Source of the DNA: Pycnococcus provasolii
Taxonomy: Eukaryota; Chlorophyta; Pseudoscourfieldiophyceae; Pseudoscourfieldiales
DNA length: 64,000 nt
Assembly (NCBI GenBank): GCA_049487715.1
Contig: CP150583.1
Span: forward strand, 416,671-480,670
Direction: 5' to 3'
Shown: positions 1 to 10,591 of the stretch, one piece after another
Position numbering within the stretch: position 1 is the stretch's first letter
How the letters are laid out: every line of letters starts with the position of its first letter
Notes under the pieces: generated by a model
Database searches by the model: none
What the model saw: only the letters and a program-made list of their open reading frames with translations
What the model was told of the DNA's origin: nothing
Translations under genes and position numbers: made by a program

Positions 1-180
1 ATCGATTACAAATGCAAATCCGGGCCCTTTGTGGGCCCTTTCTTAAGTCGAGAGTTTGTAACGGGGCCTTGTACACGTTCGTCACGTAACGTCCCCCATT
101 ACTACTTTCAGGTTACAGATGCTAGCATATTGTCGCATATACTTGTGAAGCTTCTCAAGGGCTCTCGTTTGACCATAAAA

Positions 181-629
181 TCAATTCAATCGGACATCGA
201 CGCCGCGGCGGATTGACGCACCTTGTGGTATGGTCGCCTCCGTGCCTCCGTGGACCACTTTAATGTCGCCACAACAACCGGCCGCGCCATGCACATGCAA
301 ATTCGGCTTGCTGGCGTCGTACGTTCCGGCGCGCGTCGCCTTCGCTTGCTCGACGAACTTGCGAATCAACATGCCTCCCGGTGGCGCGCCTGGCTCGCGC
401 GAACCCGGCTTCGGTGGGCGCGGTGTCGGCGACTCGGCGGGGTCAACCACCACGCATGCGCGGCCAGGCGGACGTTCCTAGGTGCTTCGAGCGGCGGGTG
501 GATGTGAAGTACCTTCCCGGAAGAGTAACGGCCGGCGACGCGTTAGTGCTCGCGGGCTGGGCGCTGAGGGAGACGCACTGCTGCGTGGACTGCTGCACGG
601 GTGGACTCGGCCATGGGCGCCATGGCCAT
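181..629 (-). CDS. Possible small two-exon gene of unknown function
   Basis: I do not recognise this protein. On the minus strand 181-477 is open with GC-rich third positions like the neighbouring genes, but has no good ATG near its start. It is preceded by a CTAG acceptor at 478. A candidate first exon at 579-629 (MAMAPMAEST start) ends at a GTGCGT donor in matching phase, giving about 115 residues. The product is Pro-rich in its first half and has GCCGD and KVVHGGTEA-like stretches later. No domain, signal peptide or membrane segment is evident. The splice model is inference; the region could also be 5' or 3' flank of a gene outside the window. Confidence 0.28.
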
Positions 630-673
630 GGCCCTGGCGTGATGCTCTTCGTGTAAATAAAAAATGACCCGAG

Positions 674-700
674 CCCTAACCCTAACCCTAACCCTAACCC
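674..700. repeat. Interstitial telomere-like tract (CCCTAA x4.5)
   Basis: Uninterrupted CCCTAA units lie about 58 bases before the ATG of the CS-domain gene. The tract matches the chromosome-end repeat in reverse orientation. Similar tracts recur in other 5' gaps of this window, so a regulatory role is inferred. Confidence 0.9.
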
Positions 701-758
701 TGCTCTGCTTTCCCCGCCCTCCTCCCCCTCCTCCTCCCCACCTCACCTCGAGCGCGCG

Positions 759-1853
759 ATGGGCGCCGCGTGGTCGTTGTTGTCGTCAACGTCACAACAA
801 CAAGTGGCAGCGCCTTCGTCCGTGTCCGTGTCCGTAGTGAATAAGAGCTGTGGCAGTGGCAGTGATTCCTTCAGTGATTCGTGCACGTCGTGCGTTTTCT
901 CCTTCCGAATTCAACCTGCGTCTTGCGTTTGTGCATCTGAATCTGAATCTGCATCAGGAAAATCTGGCGGTCTTCTTGCGTCGGCAACTGCGCGCATATT
1001 GTCGCCGACGCACCTCGTGCGCCTGCTGGGAGGGGACAACTCAGACATAACCGTGCTGGACGATGCGCCAATCACGCTTGTGGAAACACCCACTCACGCA
1101 GACTCCGTGTGGGCACGTGTGCGTGTCCCTGACCTCGCGCCAGCGGCGACGTACGAAATCACTTTGACACTAAGAAACAGAAAGGGAACCTGTACGGCGC
1201 AACCTGTGCAAATCACGACGTTGCAAGCCCCTATCAAGGGAACGTGCGGCGGCGTGGGTCCGCTTGCGAACGCGCTCACCGCAGCCTCTCATGACAACTT
1301 CGACGACGACACGGAAGACATTGACAAGTCTCTGTACAAATGGGACCAGACGCCACACGCCGTCGAAGTTTCCGTACCACTGCCGCCGTCCACCGCGGCG
1401 CGCGACGTGCGCGTGGACGTCAAACCAACGCGCGTGAATGTCGCGTGCAAAAACCACGAGTTATTCTCTGGCGCACTGCATGCACGCGTCGTCGCGTCAG
1501 ACGACGGCGACTGGAGCTGGGAGCTCAGGCGCGACGGCTCGGACAGACCTTCTCTCTTCCTCGAGCTGACAAAGAGCACGCCGACGTTCGCGCGTGACGA
1601 GATGTGGCCGTGTGTTATCGATAACCACCCTCGCGTGGATACCGCGCGTTTCACATGGACACGAGGTGGCGACGACGCATTTTTCGGCGACGAGCACAGC
1701 AAACCCGACGTGCGCACGCGTGAGGAGTTTGTGGACCAGTTGGCAGCCGCGGGCGCCATTGCGAGCAAGGAGCACGGCAACGTCGCGCGCGACGGCTTGG
1801 TCACGGTGCAGGACAGCGCGACGTGGGGAACGCAGTGGCGGCGCAACAAGTAG
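759..1853 (+). CDS. CS-domain (p23/NudC-like) protein, possibly myristoylated
   Basis: A 364-residue protein with a CS domain at about residues 192-272. It opens with the YKWDQT signature and follows with alternating strands containing EVSVPLPPST, DVRVDVKPTRVNV and ELFSGALHARV, the typical order of NudC and p23 relatives. CS domains are generally HSP90 co-chaperone or client-contact modules, so a co-chaperone role is the family expectation, not shown here. Residues 1-70 are Ser/Cys-rich low complexity. Residues 80-155 look like a beta-sandwich of fibronectin type III style. The MGAAWS start fits an N-myristoylation signal (Gly2, Ser6), which would put it on membranes. The gene converges on IFT20 with only 66 bases between stops. 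Confidence 0.75.
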   Translation: MGAAWSLLSSTSQQQVAAPSSVSVSVVNKSCGSGSDSFSDSCTSCVFSFRIQPASCVCASESESASGKSGGLLASATARILSPTHLVRLLGGDNSDITVLDDAPITLVETPTHADSVWARVRVPDLAPAATYEITLTLRNRKGTCTAQPVQITTLQAPIKGTCGGVGPLANALTAASHDNFDDDTEDIDKSLYKWDQTPHAVEVSVPLPPSTAARDVRVDVKPTRVNVACKNHELFSGALHARVVASDDGDWSWELRRDGSDRPSLFLELTKSTPTFARDEMWPCVIDNHPRVDTARFTWTRGGDDAFFGDEHSKPDVRTREEFVDQLAAAGAIASKEHGNVARDGLVTVQDSATWGTQWRRNK

Positions 1854-1919
1854 CAGCTGCGTTTGTTTTTTGGTTTGTATTTTTATGCGTTATGTACTGT
1901 ATTTGTTGTTTCTATTTCA

Positions 1920-2408
1920 TCATTGTCCACCCGCGCTGAGTTTCGCGATGAGTCTCTGTTGGTCCTGCTTGACGCGGCACAGGCTTTCGTATTCCGTGTT
2001 GAGTCTCTCAAGTTCCTCGCGTCGTTCCGAGAGCAGCTGTCTTTCGTCCTTCGCGCGGCGCCCTGGTACGAGTTGAGTTGAGTTGTGTGCGTTTGATTTG
2101 TGAGTTGTGTCGTAGTATGATACAAATACGGCGTCAGCCGGTTTTGACGTACTCGTGAGGTCCGCCTCTGCGTTGGCCTTGATTCGCGCTCCCACGGCTC
2201 TTAGTTTTTCCTTTTCGATGCGACTTGCTTGCGTGTCAACAGCCGTGAGCACTCGCGAGACGGCGTCGGAGAGTTCGGTAACTTTTTTGCTGAAAGCCGT
2301 TGAGGATTCCTGCAGGTCTCTCGTTTGCTTGAACTTCTCCGCGTCCAGGACACGTATGTGAAAGTTATCGTCGAACGAGATGGCGCCGCCGCCGCCGCTG
2401 TCGTCCAT
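1920..2408 (-). CDS. IFT20: Intraflagellar transport protein IFT20, one intron
   Basis: IFT20 is a small coiled-coil subunit of the IFT-B complex that carries cargo from the Golgi to the cilium. Exons are 2153-2408 and 1920-2062. The intron at 2063-2152 is 90 bases with a GTACGT donor and CAG acceptor. The spliced product is 132 residues, the same length as human IFT20. Family features are FDDNFHIRVLD near the start, the block EKEKLRAVGAR in the middle and RLNTEYESLCRVKQDQQ near the end. Splicing joins ADLT to RRRAKDERQL and restores a continuous helix. The intron is a multiple of three and stop-free, so retention would insert 30 non-helical residues. The gene implies that the organism can build flagella. 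Confidence 0.9.
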   Translation of the reverse strand: MDDSGGGGAISFDDNFHIRVLDAEKFKQTRDLQESSTAFSKKVTELSDAVSRVLTAVDTQASRIEKEKLRAVGARIKANAEADLTSTSKPADAVFVSYYDTTHKSNAHNSTQLVPGRRAKDERQLLSERREELERLNTEYESLCRVKQDQQRLIAKLSAGGQ

Positions 2409-2828
2409 GGTTATTTATGTATGTATGTATTGTGGCAAGAGAGGTGCGCTCTTAAGGAGCGAGGGATGGCCCCCAGAGGAGGAGGAGGAGGAGGAGGGGG
2501 CCGCGTGCGCGTGCGTGGAGAGAGAGCGGGAACAAAGGACAGGCTCCCAACGAACCAGCTGAAGCAACGTGCAAGGGGCCCGATCATCATTCAGCGACGA
2601 GGAGGACTTAAGAAAAGGACGAAACAAACCACTGCCACTGGGTTAGGGTTTAAGGGAAATGGTGAGGGGAAACAACAGGCAGTCCTGGGGATGGCGTTTT
2701 CCCTTTCTCACTAGTCTATCGTAGCCCGTAGGCCACTACGATACAGTAGTTCTCACTACGATAGTTCCCAGGTAGCCAGGTCCCTTTATTCGAATCCTCC
2801 TCCCTTCCCTGCCTCCGTATTATCCCTG
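2409..2828. other. 5' flank of IFT20 and left flank of the element; no gene seen
   Basis: There is a GAG-rich microsatellite near 2477-2500 and a telomere-like GGTTAGGGTTTAAGGG tract at 2640-2656. An inverted repeat pairs TATCGTAG (2717-2724) with CTACGATA (2736-2743). The CTACGATA word recurs at 2756-2763 and, with its surroundings, in another intergenic gap near 21543. I see no open frame worth calling. Confidence 0.6.
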
Positions 2829-2970
2829 TTTGAGTAGCCCCCAAGGATAGGGATTGCCTAAACGCTGATGTGATTGCCAAAACCTCAAATTCCCGCCTCC
2901 GCAGTCAACGGCTGGCATCCGGAGAGCCGAGCCGAAGCCCTTTCGGGCACCTCACAAGGAGGCGACCACC
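2829..2970. repeat. Split repeat module A, outer copy
   Basis: Begins TTTGAGTAGCCCCC and ends GGCGACCACC. It matches 3227-3360 along its length. The differences I see are one- or two-base gaps, almost all missing G in the other copy. It lies 16 bases from the start of module B. Confidence 0.88.
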
Positions 2971-2986
2971 GGGAGGGCGGGTTGGG

Positions 2987-3226
2987 TGTTTACAAAAAAA
3001 CTACTTCATCTCCTCCCTTCATGATTAAGCCATCTGCCCGGCTTGAAACCCAATTTCCCCTCAACAGCGGATCCCCTCCTTCCAGATCCAAGCTAGCTTA
3101 ACCCTGTACCTACAAGGGTATTGGGTTCATTTCTCAGCTCAACGGCACAATGCCCATCCTCGTGAGCTCCTCAAACGCAAGGTTTACGCTCCATCAGGCT
3201 AATCAAACCCCGCTACCGCTCGTATA
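2987..3226. repeat. Split repeat module B, inner copy
   Basis: A 240-base module beginning TGTTTACAAAAAAACTAC and ending CTACCGCTCGTATA. It is nearly identical to 10591-10833; the one difference I see is AAT versus AGAGCT late in the module. Near identity over this length suggests a recent insertion if the copies were made together by reverse transcription. Confidence 0.93.
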
Positions 3227-3360
3227 TTTGAGTAGCCCCAAGGATAGGATTCCTAAACGCTGATGTGATTGCCAAAACCTCAAATTCCCGCCTCCGCAGT
3301 CAACGGCTGCATCCGGAGAGCCAGCCGAACCCTTTCGCACCTCACAAGGAGGCGACCACC
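3227..3360. repeat. Split repeat module A', second copy
   Basis: It abuts module B without a gap and repeats module A with several small deletions. In the minus-strand reading this is the first repeat after the element body, the position of B1 in PAT-type elements. Confidence 0.85.
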
Positions 3361-6012
3361 AACCGCCACGTAAAGGGAGGGAGGGAGGGCCAAAGGGAAC
3401 GGCAATCAGAAATCAGCGACGCGAGGAGAACCCAGAGCCCTCGCCCATCCGGAGGAGCCGAGTGGAAAGGCCACCGACGTTTTAGCCAAGCACCAATAGA
3501 CAAAACGCGGAGACGTCGTTAACAAACGAAGTTTTGCCGGAGGTTTTTTAACGGTGGGAACAATTTGCGAAAATGTCCCTCATACGCCGAACCCGGTGTA
3601 CATTCCGTTAAGGTCATAATGACCGACTTGGAGAGCAGGAGAACCAGCAGGCGATGGTGGCCGCGTTAGAAACCGAAACGACCGGGCGAGAAGGAGGAGT
3701 CGAGGAACCGAGCGACCTCCACCGGCTTTGAATTTTTGTCCGTATAATTGTGGAGATGGGCGGCATCCGGCTAATTGAGATAACCCGGGTAGAAAGGATG
3801 AGCGTGCCCTCCCCCACAACGTTTTCACGATCAATCTCTGGTCGCGTGCATGCCAAATGAGAAAGCGAGAAGGGGACGTGAAGGTGAGATTTACCCCGGT
3901 TCCAATGCTGTGTTGAGTTGTAACCGCGAGACCGGAGAATCCCGAAAGTATGTTTGTGTTGGATCCGGTAATCCGTAGGGGGTTTCGGAAAGAGCAGTCC
4001 ACGTGCAGAAACCGTGTGAGTCTAGCGGGTGGTGTGATGATCTCCCGATCGTGACGGGTGAGGACCGTTTTGAGGACGCCGAAGTGGCGCGCACACCAGC
4101 CAGGTGTTGGCGTTTGCTGATTCCGTTATGTCGCGTAGATAAGTTCGTAACCACGGAGAGAATGTGTACCGTTCCAGCGGTAGATATTGGTTGTGTGTGC
4201 CGGGAGGAGAGAAACGAATGTCCGGCGGAGCCGGAAGCAGGATTGCAAAAACCCGGGGATAGACCGGGTTCGGCGATTCTCCCGAAAGGGGGAGAGATGC
4301 CCCGCCTGCCAAGAGTTGTCGGTGAGAGTGCCTGATTCCTGATGTTCGGGTTGCGGGTAGTAGGGAGTATGAAGGGGCGGTCCACGCGCGGGGATGTGAG
4401 TTCCCTCCACTTGGTGTGTGACACGCAGACAGCGGAAAGGGAGAATTATGCCTTTGGTGTAACGCCACAGTAAGCGTCTGTGGACAAACGGGAAGAACGA
4501 TATAGCTCGTTCCGGTCCCGGATAAGAGGGAGTCATCACGGGAGATGTGTATGCTGGATTGATGTAACGCGAACTTGCATGATCGAAGCAACTTAGAAGT
4601 CGGGATTAATTGAACAAGTGGTTGCGTTGGCGTCCACATCCGGAGTCCCAACGAGTTGGAATGGTGAGTGTTGGGTTTAACATCCAGTTGTCTCCGTCGC
4701 GGTGATTCATGAGATATGCCATTGTAACAGTTAGTTTCCGAGAGGTGCGCGTTAGGTGGAACTTTTGTTGATTTCGTGATTCAGGAACTCCGTACCGCCC
4801 CGGAAGTAGTTACCGAAGAAAACGGGTTATACGCCCCAGAACACGAGTGGTTGCAGGTTACCTTCCAGCCCCATTTTTCCGAAATGTTCGACGGATTAGA
4901 GGTTAGCCTTTGAGTTCGATGTCGTTTATTAGCCGTGGTGCGTGGTAATCGTTTGATACCGAGGTCCCCACCACGCGCCGCCACAAAACGAGAGTGTCAG
5001 GATGTGCCCGGAATGAGGTGTCGACGGTCGAAGTATATCCAGTTCGACGCGGAGCATCCATGGCAGGGTTTCCGGTAGATCAAAGGGGTGTGTTCCGAAG
5101 TTCGACCTTGAACTTGCGAGTGTGGACTATTTGCGACAGCGACGGGACTCGTGGCATGGTTTGCGTATCTAGCCAAGCGCGGAAAAGGTTCGCGCCGGAT
5201 AGGTTGTCAGGTGGAGAGGGGGATCCACGACCGACACCCATTGATTTGTCCAATCACGTAGCTAGTTCGATCCTGGTACGGATCCCGCATCCGTCGCTGG
5301 TGATGTTAAACTTTGAGAGAGAACGAAATCGAGCCGCCAGTCGCTCGCCATTGGAGGGACGTGACGATCACCCTTGAGGGAGACTTTTGAGCTTCGATCT
5401 CCGTTGGCCGAGGACGTCCCTTCATAGTTCAGTCAACGTAGCTGCGTATAGTGCGGTTGTCTGTGGAACCGGTCGGTGTTCACCATTCGCCCTCAACGCC
5501 ACGGGGGAGAGGACACCTTGTGGGTGTGAATCCGGCGCCAGCCCAAAGGAGACCATTCCTAGTAGCTGACAAAGTCTCTGGGGAACCGTTGTCGCCGAGC
5601 ACATCTGAGGCGTTCAAACGACTTCCACCACCGTGCGTCAGGTTGAAGAGGGGCGGTGCCACGAGGAGCGGAGGGGAGAGCCACGCCAATGGATGTCCTC
5701 AGGGTTTCAAGTTGGCCTGGATTGTTGCGAGATGAGGATATCGTGAGGGTGATTCTCGTGACGCCATGTATTTTCGTTGGAAACGGGAGAAGATCATCCC
5801 TCTACCTTGCCGTGTGACGCCATGATCCCACAAACTCTCTTCTTTTTGTCACACGAGCACGCAACTCTTCTATGGATGGTTTTATCTAGTCCCATGAGCG
5901 GAGCCGTGGTGATCGTCCCAATTCTTTGCCGCCGGCACTCGCTTCGGTCCAGGATTCTTGAATGTTACGCGAACCGTCGTCGCTCGCTCGAGACATCAAG
6001 ATGTTTAAGTAT
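3361..6012. other. Element body with undecided coding strand
   Basis: The minus strand has long overlapping open stretches (4022-4651, 3891-4424, 3580-4002) whose translation is Ser/Pro/Thr/His-rich, often a sign of antisense. The plus strand has shorter but more protein-like stretches: 4003-4335, an open run near 4758-4910 translating to GTFVDFVIQELRTAPEVV and following residues, 4994-5377 and 5451-5735. In Kangaroo-type elements the recombinase gene is, to my recollection, on the opposite strand from the other genes, which would suit a plus-strand frame here. I could not find the recombinase R-H-x-x-R-Y signature. Base composition is clearly less GC-rich than the host genes. Confidence 0.35.
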
Positions 6013-7442
6013 TTATGGTAACTCAAGATAATCTTGTTTGTAGCTGCCATCAATCTTGTTGGTGACAGCCACTCCTAGGTCCGTCAAATATCGAATTACC
6101 GATCTCAGTGAGATTTGCTTGCTTTGGTGGCGGTAGGCGATTTTCGTCGATGTAGGCTCCAAGATTTGAATGTGTGTCATCTCCGGTGTCCCGGGCTGAG
6201 TATTCAGCCCGTTTCGTTGATAAGCCTTGAGCTTGACCGAAGGTGGGAACGGCTGGCGGTTTCTGAACAAGTGCCGCGGTCTCCAATCTTAGCGGGGTGT
6301 CCGGGTCACGAGATAAAAGGTCCGCGTCCAATGCGGACTGGGAAAAGTAGGTAGTCCGATCCGTCGATACCGTATAGTATTCTGTTCTATCGATTGCATA
6401 CATCCTCCATGCATCCAGCCGGAATTGAGAATGATGCGCCGATTCACGCCGATGCGTGCCGTCAGTAACGATCCGGTACTTATTTTGACCACTTGTAATA
6501 CCTCCCAAGGGGCGAAATCGGGTGTATGAGGTCTTTAGCCAGTTTGCTTCCACTTAGAAGCTCTTCCATGTGTCGACCCTGGGCACGAACCGGGCGGATC
6601 AGAATGCGCGTTCCCGAAGGTAGGGTAGTTGTCCTTCTGACACGGTGGCGGGTCGTGAGCAGTTCGCCCTAGTTCCAGAGAATATCTTCGCTTTCCTCAC
6701 GCGTGAGGTCCCGCCGAGGATCGCTCGACGGTTATGGAACTCCCTTGCAGTACGTGTCGAATCTGTCGTCTTGGAACGTCGTTGCCGATCCGCGAACTGT
6801 GAACACCACTCCCCGGCTTTGGGAGACACAGCGTTAACAAGACCGGCTGCTCCGCACTCCTCTCACTTGTAGATAGACTCGCGTTCGCCACGATAAATTT
6901 CTTGACTACTCGGATGGAGTGAGTTCAGGAAGGCAATAATAGCCCCCTGGACTTCGCGGTCGACGTCGGAGAAGTAGATAGAAGTGTTGATTCTCGCGGC
7001 TGATCCGAGTTTCCGCTTAGGCGGCGGATTCCACTGGGAAGGCCTTGGTGGTCGTGGAAATCCGAATATACGTCCTACCGTCCTGATTGCTCTCAAGGTT
7101 TCCATCGTCAGCGTTCCATGCACCCCTTGGTGCACTCGGCGCGCTGTCATCAATATCATACGGGCACGGAACGGCTATCTCAAGCTCTCCGTCTGTGAGC
7201 ATCTCGAAAGGGTTCCCGTGTGTGCTTACTCCTCGAGCCGATAGCAAGCGTTCTGCTCTTTCTCGTCCAGCGGTCCACCGCGACCGGCTTGGGACAGGGT
7301 CCACCTGCATGGCGGTGTAGCTGTCAAGATCCTTTAGCCGTATCTGCTGTTGTGCGCCTCCCTCCGGTGAGGAAGACTCCCTCCCGTTTGGTACTGGCAT
7401 AGGGTCGGGATCTGTCAATCGCATCAGCACAGGCTCGGGCAC
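6013..7442 (-). pseudogene. Element body, broken minus-strand frames of unknown function
   Basis: Minus-strand frames 7017-7442 (141 aa), 6863-7159, 6599-6829, 6050-6553 (167 aa) and 6013-6270 run head to tail with overlaps. They include protein-like stretches such as INTSIYFSDVDREVQGAIIAF and RLDAWRMYAIDRTEYY. This is where the pol region would be expected, but I see neither a Y-x-DD box nor an LPFG box of reverse transcriptase. It may be too degraded, or a different kind of element. Confidence 0.35.
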
Positions 7443-7568
7443 ATGCTCGTCCTCTACCGAAGGATTTGGGGCACGGCCGTCACAGCCATGCCTTCCCCTA
7501 TGCAGGCGACGTTTTAGTCTCCGTTGCTTTGCGCGGCGTCGCTTCCGCGCCGGAGTTTGACTGCGTGC

Positions 7569-8727
7569 TCACTTCCCGGGGCCGCCTGCGGCAGCCTTCT
7601 CGCTGGTGGCATCTTTGTCAGCGTCATCTTTGTCCCCCCCGTCATTAGCCTTCTTGTTCAGGAATGTCAGACGGTTGTGGAGCTTTTTCGCGAACGTCAA
7701 TTGAGCTTCCAGGTGCGTTCGTCCAGGGTGCAAGTTGATGAGCGAACGCGAATAACGATAGCAGTGCTGGCAATGGATGGTCGCATCAAACTGAGCAACC
7801 TCTCCCTCAGGTGGTGGCGGCTTTCCCGCCACCGCTGAAGCCGAAGCCACATCGGAAACAGCCATTGGACGGTAGACAGAGAACGGGGCGCTGACTTGCT
7901 GCATCGTCTCCCCAGACGCCAGGCGCGCCTGGAGAACATGATAGGCGCTAGTATGCTGAAGCACAAAGACCCCGTTCGCCCCGCTGACATCGCTAGGCAG
8001 GGTGGGCTTGTCCGCGAGACGCAAATGTTCCCACCACGCTTGATCCTCCTCGCCAACCTGGCGAGAGCTGGAGGTCCAATCAGCAGCTCGTTTGCTAAGC
8101 ATTATCAGTAGCACGCCGGCCGACCAGCGTTCTTCCAACGATACTTCACGCGTCCAGTAGAGCGCAGTGAGCTTGAGGATCGCCATGCGTGACATAAGCA
8201 TTCTCAACATCTGAAGATTGCGCTCCCGATGCGCGCAATTGCGCGCGTAAATACCCTCGCCTGTGCCCGTGGTGGCGTCGATCCATATGTCATACACATG
8301 ACGGTAAACATTATCGCACCAGAGGTTGAACAGATCAGCATCTACATGTCCTTGAGCATGGCGGAAAGAGGTCCAATTTTCCACCGGGTCCTGTAGCGAC
8401 TTGTGCTTGCGCTTCAGAGGGACCTGCCCATTCCTCCAGAGCCTGAGGTCTGCATCTGAACGGCGCCTTGTCATGCAGCATATACTCCTGCCAAAGGGTC
8501 CATCCGCCAGCCCTGCTCGTGCCCAAGTATGGAAACTTCTCGAAGAAGCTCACATCCCCGATGTGGAAGGGGCTCTCCGCGACATTCCCATCCGGGGCCT
8601 TCTTGGCCAGAAAATCTACGCCGCGCGTGGAGATGGGGGTAGATACGTACCTGTTTTTCTGCGCTTGGCGCATATCGCTCACCTGCTCCTTTAGCTCCGC
8701 CACCACCTTCATCAGGCGTTCCACCAC
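7569..8727 (-). pseudogene. Element ORF1, C-terminal capsid-like part with zinc-knuckle-like end
   Basis: Two overlapping minus-strand frames, 8335-8727 (130 aa) and 7569-8474 (301 aa), join across a frame break between 8335 and 8474. The first starts with a helical segment (VERLMKVVAELKEQV). The second is Trp- and Leu-rich and helical (KSLQDPVENWTSFRHAQG, LYWTREVSLEERWSAGVLL), compatible with a retroelement capsid. Near its end is C-x2-C then H-x4-H (HCQHCYRYSRS, HPGRTH), a possible CCHH knuckle. The tail is Asp/Lys-rich. The capsid role is inference from position and composition; no family is recognised. Confidence 0.45.
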
Positions 8728-8988
8728 AGCGGTTTCTTCGCCGTTCCCATTCAGGGGCAGCAGGAGGCGCCTCCTGGAGCGGCGTAGGCGCCCAATTGGG
8801 GGCGCTGAGGAGTTCCCCGGCGGCGCTTCGGCGCGGGCCTGAGCTAGCTTGCCCTTGAACTCCGCAGCTGATTCCTCCGAGCAGTTGCCGCAACTGCTCG
8901 CTCCCTTTCCGCCGAATTCTCTTGCTCCTGATGGAACCGGTACTCGTGCAATGCTGCCATGAGGCGTGACTCAGACTCCTGGAGGCGG

Positions 8989-10591
8989 TCAGGCTGAGAC
9001 AAGCCTTACCCAGTTTGCGTATCCGCGGCGCGTCCCACTCCTGGAAGATGGTTCCCCTTTAGGCTCCGGAGCAGATCGGCCGCTTTCAGTACCCGGATTG
9101 AGATCTTTAATCAGGCTGGTCAGGCGCGCTGTGCGCACGGCGATCTGCTCGGCGGTAGGCGTCTGTAGACCAGAAGCCTCTTCCATTGCGGTCGCAGCCG
9201 CCTCCAGATCAAAACGCAGCTTGCTGGTGCCTTCCTTGACGAGCGCCTTCAGCTTCTCCTCTTCCCCAGGAGGGGAAGCATTGGCACCTTTTCCGAACCC
9301 GAATTTCGGGAGGTGCTCAGGATCGCCCCGACGAGCTCGTGCGACTGTCCCGGGACAAGCGGTTTAGGTCTCGCCGTTCCGGTGGTGCCCGTTGATATAG
9401 CTCGCAATCCTCCAAATGTAAGCTCCTGCCCCGCCACCACTGCCGAGCGCTTTTCCTCTCGCCAGCTGGCTCGCACGCTGTCGAGTTCCGCTGACAAGGA
9501 AAAAGGGGCTAGCAGGTAGCGCGACAACCCGTATTTTCCTTTCGCCAGGTCGGGGTACTGGATGACATTTAACATCAGCGGTACCGCCCCCATGTAAATG
9601 CAGTCGGAGCATACCGGAGTGTAACTGCGTGCACTTTCTCAAGCCCAGCGTCACTCAGGCCGAGCTTTTCCAGCTGGACGCTCACGCACTCCACGTGCAC
9701 GATGCCTCCGCAGCCCACGCAAGACGAGATGTTATCCCTGTCCACGGGCGAGCTACCATTGCATGCGATGCACACCTCCAGCTTGGCGTGCGGTCGACGC
9801 GCTTCCTCAAGCAGACGGCCAGCAGCGATGCTCGCTGCCCGCAGTGACCGTGGCGACCACACCGGAAGCCAACACAAGTTGTGGTGCCTTGGCTGGATTT
9901 GGAGCATCGCGTTATGGCTTTTTCGTTCGCTCGCACGTACAGCTTCCCGCACTCCGGCAGGATCTGCCCGAACACGCGATGGAACGCCATTTCAGCTATC
10001 TTGCATCGTCCGGTGTCCTTTGCTCGATACGTACTACACGCATCGACCCACACTTTCAGGCACAAAGTGTCTTTTGGCGAAAAGAACTTGGTCAGCGTCT
10101 CCAGGGGGCGTAACCCCTCGTCGTGCGTACTCTCAGTATACTTGCTAGCATATTTCTCGTCGTTCTCCGCAAGGACGGCAAAGTTTTCCAAAGCTCTACC
10201 TCCATCCCTCGATGAACTTACCGACATCAGTGGATACCACGAGTAGGTCGTCTACGGTATACTCGGTATCAATCTGTAATGAACTTAAGTATTCCCAATC
10301 GATGCGCTCGTGCAAGTTGGCGAAGATGTTACCCTCGTCCACCGGAGACAACGTAGTGGTTCCGCAACTCGCCAAGAGGCGCGAAACCCTACCCACGCGC
10401 TCCACAAGAGCGCCAGGTGGTGCAGGGAGAGCTAAAAAGGCTCCAGCACCTTGCACGATTAATGACTCCGTAAGCGTATCCGTCTGGCCTTCTCCTTGTA
10501 AGGCCAAATACGTACCAGCTGACGGAGATAGAAGGCCCAGCCCCTTGGGCTGGGTCGATGAAACATCAGACGCCATAGGCGTCGCAGCCAT
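8989..10591 (-). pseudogene. Element ORF1, N-terminal part, several frame breaks, PHD-like zinc finger
   Basis: Read on the minus strand, open stretches follow each other in different frames: 10196-10591 (131 aa, MAATPMASDV start), 9682-10227, 9575-9952, 9249-9593 and 8989-9250. Each is closed just where another opens, as in one long reading frame damaged by small indels. The third piece carries C-x2-C-x11-C-x2-C-x4-H-x2-C (CIACNGSS to CVGCGGIVHVEC), a PHD/RING-like zinc-binding pattern. The last piece is Glu/Lys/Ala-rich and helical (EEEKLKALVKEG). I do not recognise a named family. By position it would be the first, gag-like product of the element. The breaks may be decay or assembly indels. 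Confidence 0.5.

Noticed and set aside
3361-6900. Possible ribosomal RNA or organelle insert because of its different composition
   Set aside because: No rRNA core sequences recognised, and it is enclosed by the element's repeats with broken protein-like frames.
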